Both the position numbers and the translations under genes were made by a program. From Undaria pinnatifida (lineage: Eukaryota > Sar > Phaeophyceae > Laminariales > Alariaceae): a stretch of 64,000 bases of DNA. Position 1 is the stretch's first letter. Each line of letters starts with the position of its first letter. This document shows, piece by piece, positions 33,117 through 42,877 of this stretch. Under the pieces are notes generated by a model. The model was not told where the DNA came from. It saw nothing but the letters and a program-made list of their open reading frames with translations, and did not search any database. The stretch is taken from assembly GCA_012845835.1 (NCBI GenBank), contig JABAKD010000025.1, forward strand, positions 30,263,761 through 30,327,760, read 5' to 3'.

Positions 33117-36100
33117 ATGGCGGGACGACGTTCGGCGAGTTCTGCCTTCGCCTATGGTGAGTTAAGGCGGTTATCTTTTGTGTGCATTGGCAGATATTCT
33201 CGTGCTATTGATTCTTCTATACTGCATTCAACATTCCAGCGACGTAGTATCAACCCAGTAACGCACACCTGGTATCATATATACCAGCTGCCAGACACAA
33301 CAGGTACCTGTGGTCTGTCGTACATCGAAAGGCAGGGTGCAACACGCGCACGAGTTCCAGGCGGCATACTTGCAAGCAATATATTTGCCTGCAGCAGAGG
33401 TCAGTACGGCGAGTCCCAAGGACCTACTGCTGTATAATGCTTACTGTCTGTTGTATGTGAGGCTGGGTACTGACTGGCCCGGTGCATACTGTCAGTACAA
33501 GTATACTGGCAGTATGCCTATACTGGCTGAAATCACCAGTAGTTTAATCAGCTGGATATTGGAGCATACCCTGGTGAAAAACAACAAAGTAGTAGAAAGT
33601 TACGTACCAGGCGTTCCACCGTCGAGCTCGACCTTGCTCCATCATATTATGTCAGTACTGCCGTGCTGGCTGAGGTACCTGCCAGTGCTGCCAGCACTTT
33701 TGACAAGTTGCAACTCGCGTGCTTGCGTACATAGGTCCTATGGCAACGCCTCGTTACACAGCGGAAACCCCTCACAGTTATGTGGTGGAAAAACGAGTTT
33801 AGAAGGAAACAACTCGAATAGCATTTGTTGCGCATTTGTTGCGCAACATTTAGTCTACTTCCTCACAAGCAGTACACGGGGCCGAAAAAGGTGTATGCAG
33901 AGCAAAAGAGAAAGGAGAGGGGGACATAAACCTGGTCCAGTTTTTGTCATGTTTAAAAGGTCAATATACCACGCGTGAGACCCAGGAATTGACTTTGAAA
34001 TATGACCCAAACTATCAACTTTTTTTAGATATCAAGATATACGTATTGAAGCCAAAAAAAATAAAAAGACGGTCTCCAGCTGGGCGCCTCCAGCGGGACC
34101 CTCCATTGGCGCCTCCGGCGAGGTCCTCTAACCGACCGGAAGGGGTCGATTGTCGTGGTTTCGCTACGAGCAGCGCGCTGTTCCGGTCCTATTAATCGTT
34201 GTTGACGCAGCCAGTAAATATCGAACAAGCCGGAGCTACCAGGGCCCACCCCCAATAATCTCACATGTCGTGAAATGAGTAAACCAGAGAGAGGGGAGGT
34301 AGAGGAGAGGGGGGGGGGGGTGGGGGGGCGCGCGATGGACGAATTGGTTTCCTCCACTACAACCCAGAGCGATATCTCCCCCGGATTGTGATGGAAATGT
34401 ATCGAAAAAGCACGAACCTAGCCCTTCCGGCGGCGCCCTCGGTGATACCCCTCATCAGCCGGGAGGGGAAGCTGATAGCTCGCGGCTATTCGCCGCGAGG
34501 TTGCGGCTTCGCTGCTAGTTATAAAGGGAATCCTGTATGCTGGCTGCTGATTTCTACAGTATACGTTGTACCAGGAACTGGCTACACCAGCCAATACACC
34601 TAGTAGTTGTATTTAAGCAATGTTTGCGAGGTTTCAGGTACTGAGCATAAAGTAGCTCTTGCTACATACCGGTATATATTTATTTTGGTTTCCGGTCGTA
34701 TTGGTTTTCGGTTCGAGCCTCTCATAGATATTATCCGCCCATATGACCCTCGCCCTAAGTCTGCGTGTTGTCTTTTGTCTTGTCTGGCCGACACATGATC
34801 GCGTCTAAACAACACATGGTGTTATCCTGTTCGTGTTTACTAGCAGAATGACGATACACTACAGCTGTGAGATAGAGGATTTCGCCGAAACGCATATGTG
34901 CAAGCTTGGGTGTAATACTCCGATCGCGCGCATTACGGGGTGAGTATTTCCTGATGAACGACACATAGGTCGGCGAGCCCCCTTAGTGCCACCTAGTACC
35001 AAGGTCAACAGGGTGATACAAAGACGGTCAGTATGTTGCTGTGTCTGAACAACGCGACGCATGGTCATATGTAAACAGCAAACGTGATACAGTAGGTGGC
35101 CCTATATAGTGCGGGTCATATGATGCGGGTGTCCGATATTGTGCGGGTGAAATCGTTTGGCACAATATAGACCCCTCCATAGTGGCCGGTTTTTGTATAG
35201 TGCGGGTGCCCGGTATAGTGCAGGTAAATTTTCGTGACACATACCCGCACTATATAGGGCCACCTACTGTACCTGGTAACAGTTATGTATGGATGCATCA
35301 TATGTATGGTCTTGTTCCTTGCTATCTACACAACGCTACTACCGTATACCGTGTAGCACGCAAGATAGAAGACCCCCGCGGGACTATTTTTTGGAAGGCG
35401 CTTTTCTCGACAGTGGAGAGGGTACAGTCGACAGTGGAGAGGGTACAGTGCAACCGCGGAGCGGTGCGTGCACAGGAAAAATCCAGGCAACATCTGTCTG
35501 AACCCACCGGTTTCGTTGTCGTGTGTGCTCCCGTCAAATTGGAGTAAATAGGCTCTGAAAGCGCCTCTTATTTATAAAGAGTTATATTAATACCACAGGT
35601 GTACGGTATCAATTGGAGCTGTGAGTCGGCTTAGTCGCGGGTAATCGTCAATCGTTTCCCGGGGGTGCCGACTATCCGAATTACTGGGTTTCCATATTGT
35701 AGGAAGGGTTGTTCAATGCGGGATTTTTTTTTTTTCTTATTTGGGCGGGCCCCTTCGGCCTGGGGAAGCTAGTGAGGCTCGCTTCGCTCGCCTGACTTAA
35801 GTCGGCAAGTCGGCTGGCTATCAGATGGCGTCACCCGTCGATTTTCCGACTAGAGGCAGTTAGTTGGCCAGTGACACCTGCCGACTAGTTATTAGTAGTG
35901 AAACCCGACCGACTCGCAACTCGAGTATTAATGGTAGTCTTGTCTCTTGTCTAACACAACCAATTACCGTGTCTTGTCTGGATGAAGCAGGCAAGGCTTT
36001 GCTGTCCGCTGGGACACGAATAGGACGAGCATGTCCACACTCTTCGCGCTCTGTTCATGTGCCTAGAGGGCCGACGTTGTCGGTCGTCGCTCGGCCTGCA

Positions 36101-39100
36101 GCCACGGCCAGGAGAGCGCTGAGTTTTTCCTTCCCGGGCCCGCGCAAACTTGGGGATATTACCAATCTTCCGCTGCTAGAAAAGGTGGCCAACTACCCAT
36201 TACCAATGTCTGTTGCTGCTGTTGTTGTCGTCATCGTCATGTATTAATCCGTTTTTCCTCCCAGCAACATCCAGCACACACAACAGCAGCATTCGCCTGT
36301 GCTTGCTCATGTTTTCCCTGTGTTCCAGGTCTTGCTACATTTTGGATACAGAACATGGTATGACAGAGATACGTTGTTGTTGTCACATTAACTCGCATAA
36401 TCAAGTCCGTGGTGACAGGGCGGGCTCCAGTCACTGCTGTAGACGTACCAGGTACTGACTGGTATGTATGTTCATATTGTGTTATTATTTTTTTTCTATT
36501 ATTGTTACTATTTTTGTTATTATGATTGTTTCTTTTTTTATTGTTTTTATTGTTTATCAATATTATTATTAGTATTATAAAGTTTTTTTTTTTTTTATAT
36601 CCTCCGGCGGATGGGGAAAAATAAAGCTTTAGCTCACCACACTTCCGCGTATTTTCATACGCGTCGTGTGTCGATTTAACTCAGTTGCTTTCGCAGCCCA
36701 ACGCTAGCTGGCGCACCCTTCGAGTCCCATTGTAGGTATAGCGTGAGCTGTCCCTATCAGTGGTCTTCGTTACAACCCCGGCAGCGCAAGCTGCCGTTGT
36801 ATACGGATGCGTGTGTATGTCGACCCGGCCTGTCCCCTGAGGGTCAGTTTCGGTGGAGATAGCCACCCGGAATGTCATTGAAGGATTATCCAGAGGTCGA
36901 CGCGTAGTATTGTAACTCATTTGCATCCCCGTCGGTTACGACAGGGTAAATCGTGCTGCGCCCATATCGTGTCAAAGTTAACTTCTCTGGGTATTAGGCC
37001 GTTCGCTAAAATGTATTATTCCCCCAAGTAAGTGAGGGTGCGGAGACCGTCAGTTTTGGTTGTTTGTTTTCTCTCTCAAGTCCCGAAATTGTAATTTACT
37101 CCACTCTGTCCGAAAAGATAAGCAATCTTGGGAGCAAGTTTTTGGGGTGCGAATTGCTTGCGATTAGTGTGAAAACATTTTCTTGTCATATACGGGTCAA
37201 ATCACGCCGACGTATCGGGCGTGGAACACGCTAACCGCTAGCATTCATCTCGTTGCTCTTCGTGCATGATGATACCATTGCCATGCGTCGACTGTTGTGT
37301 CCGCGCGATGCCACACTCTAGCAAAGGATCCCAATAGACTTCGTGCCAAAAGCTCACTCGGGCGTCGGACACGCTAATTAACCTTCGTCCTGTTGCCCCC
37401 CCCCACGATGACAACAATGCCCAACGTCGGATGCTGTTTTCGCGCGATGCGAAGGAACCGACGGAGAACATATCCGCCATTTGGACGACCTACCACGACG
37501 AGCGAGCAGACTCCCTGGGAACGGTCATACCCGGAGACGCCCTGGTTGACCTAAGAAAGAAGGCCAAGAAATGGTACGCTGCTAGAGATGGGGCATCGTT
37601 ACCCAGTCCGACTGCGACTGCGATAGCGACCATGCCGCCGCAGTGACCACGGATTATTTTTCATGCAGCACACCTGACAAATCTGGCTGCGCGGATCTTT
37701 GAGGGTAGAATCTACTCCCTCTCATTGCCTTAGGACCATTTTGACTGTCCGCAGCTCGGAATTAAGGAAAAATCGAAAAACGGCACAGCCGCGTTTCTGG
37801 CCCGTTTTGGGTCTGGGTTGGGGCTAGGGCTAGAGTTCGGGTTAGGGTTAGTAGAGGTTGGGTTGGGTCTACGGGTGTACGTTGATCCCACCAGGGAGTG
37901 CTTCCTAGCTTCCTAGCTCGCGAACGCTACAGCCTTCGGCACCAAAGATCCGCGCGACCGGATAATTAGGCCTGCTCTTTTCAACGCTAGCCGTGACGCT
38001 TTCTTTACTATGATATCAATCTTACACAGCAGCAACGTGGCGTGTTAGTCTATGAGTGCGTTGTAATTGCGGCGATGCAATTTTTTTTTCCCTTGCTGGG
38101 GGTTGGTACCGTGCAACGCCTTGCGCTACGGGTTCTTCCTGGGCACACTCCTGGCTGGGCGTTTGCAGCTAGCAGAGACCACAGGGAGATAAACGAAAGC
38201 TCGGAACGACGTGTTCTAGGGTTGGTTTAGATTGGTTTTTTATTTGGCTTAATTTAGTTTGGTCTGGTATCGTTTATGTCTGGTTGGCTTGGTACGTCTT
38301 GTTTTGTTTCGGGCGAGGTTGATTTGGTTTAGTTTGGTCTGGCTTGGTTTTATGGATTTTTGGTGTGTGTTTTTTTTCTGTTTTTTTTTTTTTTTTGGTT
38401 CTTCTTGTCCAAGGATGAGGCCCGGCACCGTCTTACTGGGACCATGCACGTGTCTGTGCTGCCCCGCCCCCACCCCCGCGCCCCGCTGCCTGCTTTGTTC
38501 TCGATATCGGCAGCCCTTTATTTATCCTCCCTGTCTGGCGAGATGGGGGACACTTCATGATCATCTCTCAATACCAAGACACGTGCTTCCTGCTCACCTA
38601 CTTGGAGGTAACGTGTTCTACGGTGCCTCTCTCGCTGTGATAGTGGCATAACAGCCAAAGTTGGGGGTAACGTAACATTGTCTACAATGCCTCCATTGTA
38701 ATATTGACGTTGGCCGTACATTTAGTGTCTCGTTTCTTTGATTTTTTTTCCAATTGGCCGCTTGGGGCCCAGACACAGCGGGGTTTTTTGTGGTAAGGTT
38801 TGTGTTCCCGGCACTCCTTGTATGTGACCACGTACTTGAGTAGTGGAGTCGGGTTGGGTCAGGAGGTGTTCGAACTCTCGCGGGTCGGGTCGGTTCGGGT
38901 CGGGTCGGATCAGGAGTTTGAGCTTTTTCAAGAAAAAAGTCGCGCCGAGTCACCCTGACCCGATCCGACCCACGATAGGTGATCCGACCCGTCAAATGCC
39001 CTGGGAACAACTATCTAATCACTACCTGGTATGCATTCAACCATTCGTATGACCGTCCTGTCAACACTCGAAGTATTTTATTTTACGTCCTACTAACAAC

Positions 39101-40459
39101 GCCTTGGACGTCTAGTACTCCCAAGCGCTGAGACGTACATCCCGCCTTCAAGTATGGAAAACCCTCACTCTGAATGCTGAAACGCCTACTAATCACCTGT
39201 GACTACGGGAGTCTCGAGCGGGATGGCAATAGGGGGGGGGGTGTCAATGGGTCAATCCGGATCAATCCGTTGCCGTACCGTCGCCCTCGTGTTGCATGGT
39301 TCAGGACTACAAGGTCAGCCCAGAAGGTGCTCAGCCGTATGCTACGATCTCCATGTACGGGGACCTGGTGGAGAGCAAAGGGCTGGGATTGATACGAGCG
39401 GATATCACGCCCAACCTTACCAAGAACGTGAGGGGGGGGGGTATAGATAAGGACTCGAGCTATACCATGGAGATGGCAATTTTTGGCAGAAAATAATCCT
39501 TGACCCGTCTTGACCGAAAATCGTCGGGATGTGCATTCTCGCTGTTCAATATGATTATTTTTTGTACAATATGATTATTTTTGTATACCTTAATCATGGG
39601 TTTGTTCTTCATCGGGTTTCACTTTTAGTTTACTCGAAATCTAAGGCACCTCAGAAAAAAAAAAAAGTGCGCCTCTACACCGTAGCTCGTGTCTTACGCT
39701 GATTTACGATTTCAATTTTGTTTTATTTCTCGTCGGAGGTGTACCATCTGCTTCTATTATGTACCGGTATATTTATCACCTGGTACGAGTTTTTCTTAGT
39801 TTCTCTTTGTATTCTTGAGAGAGCTTTACTTCCCGAGCTATGCACCAAACATATGATGGGCGAGGGCGGAGTAAAACCGAAGCAACACCCGAAAGCAGCC
39901 TGTCCACCTCCTGCAAGGTACCGATCAGCAAAAATCGGACATTCGAAAGCGAGGGCAAGGGAAAGTAGCTTCTTGCCCGTGCCCTCACCTTCGTCCAAAT
40001 GTCGTAATTCCATGCACCGGTACCTTGCAGCAGGTGGGCTGGCTGATTCGGTTGCTGAATCGGTTTTTGCTCCTGCAGCGCTCATCACCACGTCGAAGCC
40101 TTCAATGGTTGTTGTATTTATTGCGCCGCGCTTTCGTCCCCGAATGTTCATTTTTTGTTGATTGGCACCTTGCGGGAGGTGGACACGCTCATTCGGTTGC
40201 TGATTTCGCCCCCCCCCCTCCCCTCACGCCCGTGCGATGGTTGGCGTTTCCATTGCGCCGCTTGTTGCCCTTGCCCTTGCTTTCGTCCGAATGCCGGATT
40301 TCGAACGTTATATATCGGACCTTGCAGGAGGTGGACAGGCTCATTCGGTTGCTGATTCGGTTCTACTCCCCTCACGCTCATCACCACGTCGAGGCCTTCA
40401 ATCTTAGGCCAGCGGAGTTCGACCTGGAAAAAATGCTCAGTGAGACGCCGAGGGATTAA
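33117..40459 (+). CDS. ATPAF1: Mitochondrial F1-ATPase assembly factor (ATP11/ATPAF1 family), six exons
   Basis: The protein chaperones the ATP synthase beta subunit during F1 assembly in the mitochondrial matrix (family knowledge). Exons: 33117-33156, 35991-36184, 37455-37573, 38514-38607, 39305-39427, 40328-40459 (stop TAA). They sum to 702 nt, 233 residues. All introns are GT-AG and phases match, including split Gly14 (G/GC) and split Cys118 (TG/C). Residues 1-60 are Arg/Ser/Ala-rich, as in a mitochondrial presequence (MAGRRSASSAFAYG start). The ATP11 domain follows: RKLGDITNLPLLEK, ISAIWTTYHDERADSLGTVI, AKKCPLFILPVW, FMIISQYQDTCFLLTYLEDY, AQPYATISMYGDLVESKGLG, VEAFNLRPAEFDLEKML. It is shorter than the yeast and human proteins, mainly at the N-terminus. 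Exon 1 and the 5' edge of exon 3 are the least certain. Intron 1 holds a MITE and intron 5 holds copies of exon 6. Confidence 0.88.
34865..35040 (-). repeat. MSFDEIF-type dispersed repeat, copy 2
   Basis: It lies inside ATPAF1 intron 1. It shares with 28205-28385 the phrases GAGATAGAGGATTTCGCCGA, ATACTCCGATCGCGCGCATT and AAGGTCAACAGGGTGAT. Confidence 0.65.
35088..35271. mobile_element. MITE with perfect 29-bp terminal inverted repeats
   Basis: The left end (35088-35116, beginning TACAGTAGGTGGCCC) and the right end (35243-35271, ending GGGCCACCTACTGTA) are exact reverse complements over 29 bases. TA at both outer edges fits a TA target-site duplication with CAGTAGG termini, as in Tc1/mariner-type elements (inference). 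The 126-bp interior repeats the motif GTGCGGGT four times and codes for nothing. It lies in ATPAF1 intron 1. Confidence 0.85.
35625..35985. repeat. TCGGC-rich dispersed repeat in ATPAF1 intron 1
   Basis: Phrases AGCTGTGAGTCGGC, CGTTTCCCGGGGGTGCCGAC and TATCCGAATTACTGGGTTTC recur in related or inverted form at 45960-46045 and 50100-50400. The repeat abuts the acceptor of exon 2. Confidence 0.55.
37235..37330 (+). repeat. Duplicate of the sequence preceding ATPAF1 exon 3
   Basis: CGTGCATGATGATACCATTG to CCGCGCGATGCC resembles 37402-37452, which ends at the presumed exon 3 acceptor (GCGAAG/GAACCG). The similarity stops where the exon begins, which supports the chosen boundary. Confidence 0.5.
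37760..37960 (+). repeat. Dispersed repeat with internal TTAGGG-like tract, copy 2
   Basis: It lies in ATPAF1 intron 3, with the same order of segments as 31175-31395: GCACAGCCGCGTTTCTGGCC, GGGTTAGGGTTAGTAGAGG, GGGTTGGGTCTACGGG, CCAGGGAGTGCTTCC. Confidence 0.75.
38845..39000. repeat. ACCCG-rich dispersed repeat, block 5
   Basis: It lies in ATPAF1 intron 4, between exons 4 and 5. CGGGTCGGGTCGGATCAGGA and related runs. Confidence 0.7.
39485..39705 (+). repeat. MITE-like repeat copy (+) in ATPAF1 intron 5
   Basis: Core CCGAAAATCGTCGGGATGTG, then CATGGGTTTGTTCTTCATCG, and terminal GTGCGCCTCTACACCGTAGC. Confidence 0.65.
39890..40320. repeat. Partial copies of ATPAF1 exon 6 and its acceptor
   Basis: The real exon begins after ACCTTGCAG/GAGGTGGACA at 40328. 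Similar sequence occurs at about 40020-40115 (GTACCTTGCAGCAGGTGGGC, then CATCACCACGTCGAAGCCTT) and 40160-40235 (CACCTTGCGGGAGGTGGACA). It also occurs inverted at about 39893-39950 (CTGTCCACCTCCTGCAAGGT). The direct copies are spaced about 150 bp apart. They are incomplete: the first loses the exon frame downstream and the second lacks the AG acceptor. Only the third copy reads through to a proper C-terminus. Confidence 0.75.
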
Positions 40460-40529
40460 GCGAGACCCGACTCTCGTGTTTTTCCGTCTCCACGGGTTAC
40501 AGCAATGTATTTCTTCTTGGGGTACGAAC

Positions 40530-40735
40530 GGGTTCGTGGGATGGGATCGGATTCTGGCAATGGGATCGTTTTGGTGGGATGGGATCGGATTCTTGTGATG
40601 GGATCGCTTTGGTGGGACGGGATCGATTTCGTAAGATGAGATCGAATTCGTGGCTGGATCGGTTTCGTGGGATGGGATGGGATTCTTGAGATGGGATCGG
40701 ATTCGTGGGATGGGATCGTCGTCTGGGGATGAGAC
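40530..40735. repeat. GGGATCGGATTCGTGGGAT minisatellite
   Basis: Roughly ten imperfect 20-bp copies. The Ser/Pro/His/Ile-rich minus-strand ORFs (SHESDPISRIPSHPTK) are its translation. Confidence 0.85.
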
Positions 40736-41227
40736 CGGCCTCGGGGAATGGGGACTGGAGCATTGAAAACGTTTTTAAAGGCCCGGTTGGTAAAAGGAGT
40801 CGTGGACGGCTGAGCTGATCCGTGTTCAACCCCTGTATCAATACAAGTAGAGGAGTAACTGGACCCTTGTGTTAGGGATAAACCGTTGGGAATTACTGAG
40901 TTTTTTTGCCAAGATCTAAAGGTTTCAATGGCCGGGGATGCAAGATTGGACGCGGGGGGGGGGGGAGAGGAAGCTGGCATAATCCCCACAATAAAAAAGT
41001 TCACCTTTTGTTTTTGGGATGGGCAGCGACCAGGGTACGTTTATCTGCTGGACACCGTCCCGTTTTTTGGGGCGGTTCCGTTTGATTCCCAGACTGGGGC
41101 GGTCTGGCTCAGCTTGGGTACCTGAATTAATGCGCCGATGCCGATCGGCCCCCGACCGTGCTGAAACCTGTGTGGCCATCATGCGAAGCTTTAGGCGGCG
41201 CCTGGATAGTCTTACAAAGATTCGTCA

Positions 41228-41310
41228 GCTGTGAGATCGAGATTCCATCGAAACTCATCTTCGCGAGCTGTGTGTCGTCCTTCGGTCGCGCGTGCTACGA
41301 GGCATATGAC
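41228..41310 (-). repeat. MSFDEIF-type dispersed repeat, short copy
   Basis: CTGTGAGATCGAGATTCCAT to GAGCTGTGTGTCGTCCTTCG matches the repeat at 28205 with small changes. Confidence 0.6.
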
Positions 41311-41734
41311 CTCGTGGAGGCTTATTGTGGAGGCAATCGAGAGGTGGATGATAGAGCCGGCACCGTCTAGAACCACCGGCTACAGTAATACCTCTCCTGC
41401 CGTTGGGCTCTCCAGGGATGGTTTTGTTTCGGTTCGTCGCGGTCGTTACGCGCTCACAGCAGCCAGTACCAGGTGCCATACGAACATGTGCAAGCGCCCA
41501 CCACTTTTGAGCGGCCTGCACCAAATGTCCGGTGTATCATAACCCTTCAAACTACTTGGAATACAGCGTGGGATATTTTTTGCAGTAGTACCATACTCTT
41601 TTTTTTCGTAGCAAAAAGTACCCCACACCATACATATAGTGTGCATTTCTACCGTATGTAGCAAATGTCTCCAGGCTAGTTTTCGCTCTTGAGATCCGAA
41701 AGGAGCTTTGGAGAAAAATTCCAGGGCTTAAATT

Positions 41735-41925
41735 CACGGGTCGGATCAAGTCTCGTGGGTCAGAACGAGTTGGGTCAGGTTGACCCCATTCGACCCGTGA
41801 TGTAACGAAGAGACCCGATCCGTGACCCGTGAGAGTTCAAACACCTCCCAACCCGCGCCGACTCGAACCGCCGCGAGTTTTTTTAAGCGTTCTGACCCGA
41901 CCCGCGCCCCTAAAAAATCCCTGAA
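41735..41925. repeat. ACCCG-rich dispersed repeat, block 6
   Basis: GACCCGTGAGAGTTCAAACA and neighbouring ACCCG runs. Confidence 0.65.
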
Positions 41926-42379
41926 TTCTCCCACAGTTTCGGGAACAACTTACACAATTTTCGGAACAAAACTCGGATCGTTTTTCCAGCCAGTTAAGGC
42001 CAATCGATTATTATCACTCGTCGCATCTGCCCTCTCTCGTCATTGTATCACCACACCCCGCGCGTGGGGGCATGCATCGGATCGATAAAATCTACGAGTG
42101 CTCCTATTCATGTTCATAAATCCACTCAATTTTTAATTTTCGACCTCGAGTCCTTTTCAATATCGCCCCTATCGGGTGTATTCAAACACAATAACCACAC
42201 AACAACCCAGCACCCCGCTGTCCTGCTGCCTCTTTCGGGGCTCGTTAATATCGGTTAGCTCAAGTAATACAGTTATTTTCGGTCGGCTCAAACCATAAGG
42301 GGGCGGACAACCCCCCTCCCACCCAAGCGCGGCCCCGGCTGCTCTAGTGCGGTCGGTTCTGTAAGCGTGACTTGTTTTT

Positions 42380-42600
42380 CGTTCCCCTTCAAGTCTCAAA
42401 GGGGCCACTTTGTTTCCCTTCAAGTCCCAAAAGGGGTTACTTTGTTCCCCTTCAAGCCGCAAAAAGAGGTTACTTTGTTCCCCTTCAAGTCTCAAAAGGG
42501 GTCACTTTGTTCCCCTTCAAGCCCCAAAGGGGTTACTGTGTTCCCCTTCAAGCCGCAAATGGGTTGCTTTGTTCCCCTTCAAACCGAAAAGGGGTTACAA
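42380..42600. repeat. 33-bp minisatellite in codon-multiple register
   Basis: About seven copies of a unit like CCCCTTCAAGTCTCAAAAGG followed by GGTTACTTTGTT. Because the unit is mostly 33 bp, parallel frames stay open for up to 147 codons (repeating VPLQVSKGVTLF). This looks like a consequence of unit length rather than a gene. Confidence 0.8.
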
Positions 42601-42877
42601 TGGGGTACCCGGTTAAACAGCCCCTCGGAAAAGGTAAGCGTTATCGCTCTTTTCTCCGTCCTTATTTTATCTTGGATTGGGCACCATGTAGGTTACGGTT
42701 TAAGGCGTCACAGGCCGTGAGAGGCCGACTTGACACCAGGAAAAAAAATATTCCTTCACTAATTCCAAGTAGTATTCCCCCAAAAAACGCGGGTGCACTT
42801 CTGAAAGGGTTTTAACTCGATTTTCTCGTATTTATGGACGCCTCATCAGTCGGGTACTCCACTTCTCGAAAAACAAA

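Larger units (their letters stand above)
40460..42877. other. Spacer between the converging ATPAF1 and COQ5 genes
   Basis: Everything recognised here is repetitive: a GGGATCGGATTC array, an MSFDEIF-type repeat, an ACCCG block and a 33-bp minisatellite. Polyadenylation signals for both genes should lie near its two ends, but none is distinct enough to mark. Confidence 0.5.

Noticed and set aside
33310-33978. 222-codon ORF within ATPAF1 intron 1
   Set aside because: No ATP11 features, no other recognised domain, and it would have to read through the intron; probably chance.
40456-41004. 182-codon minus-strand ORF rich in Ser, Pro, His
   Set aside because: It translates the GGGATCGGATTC minisatellite.
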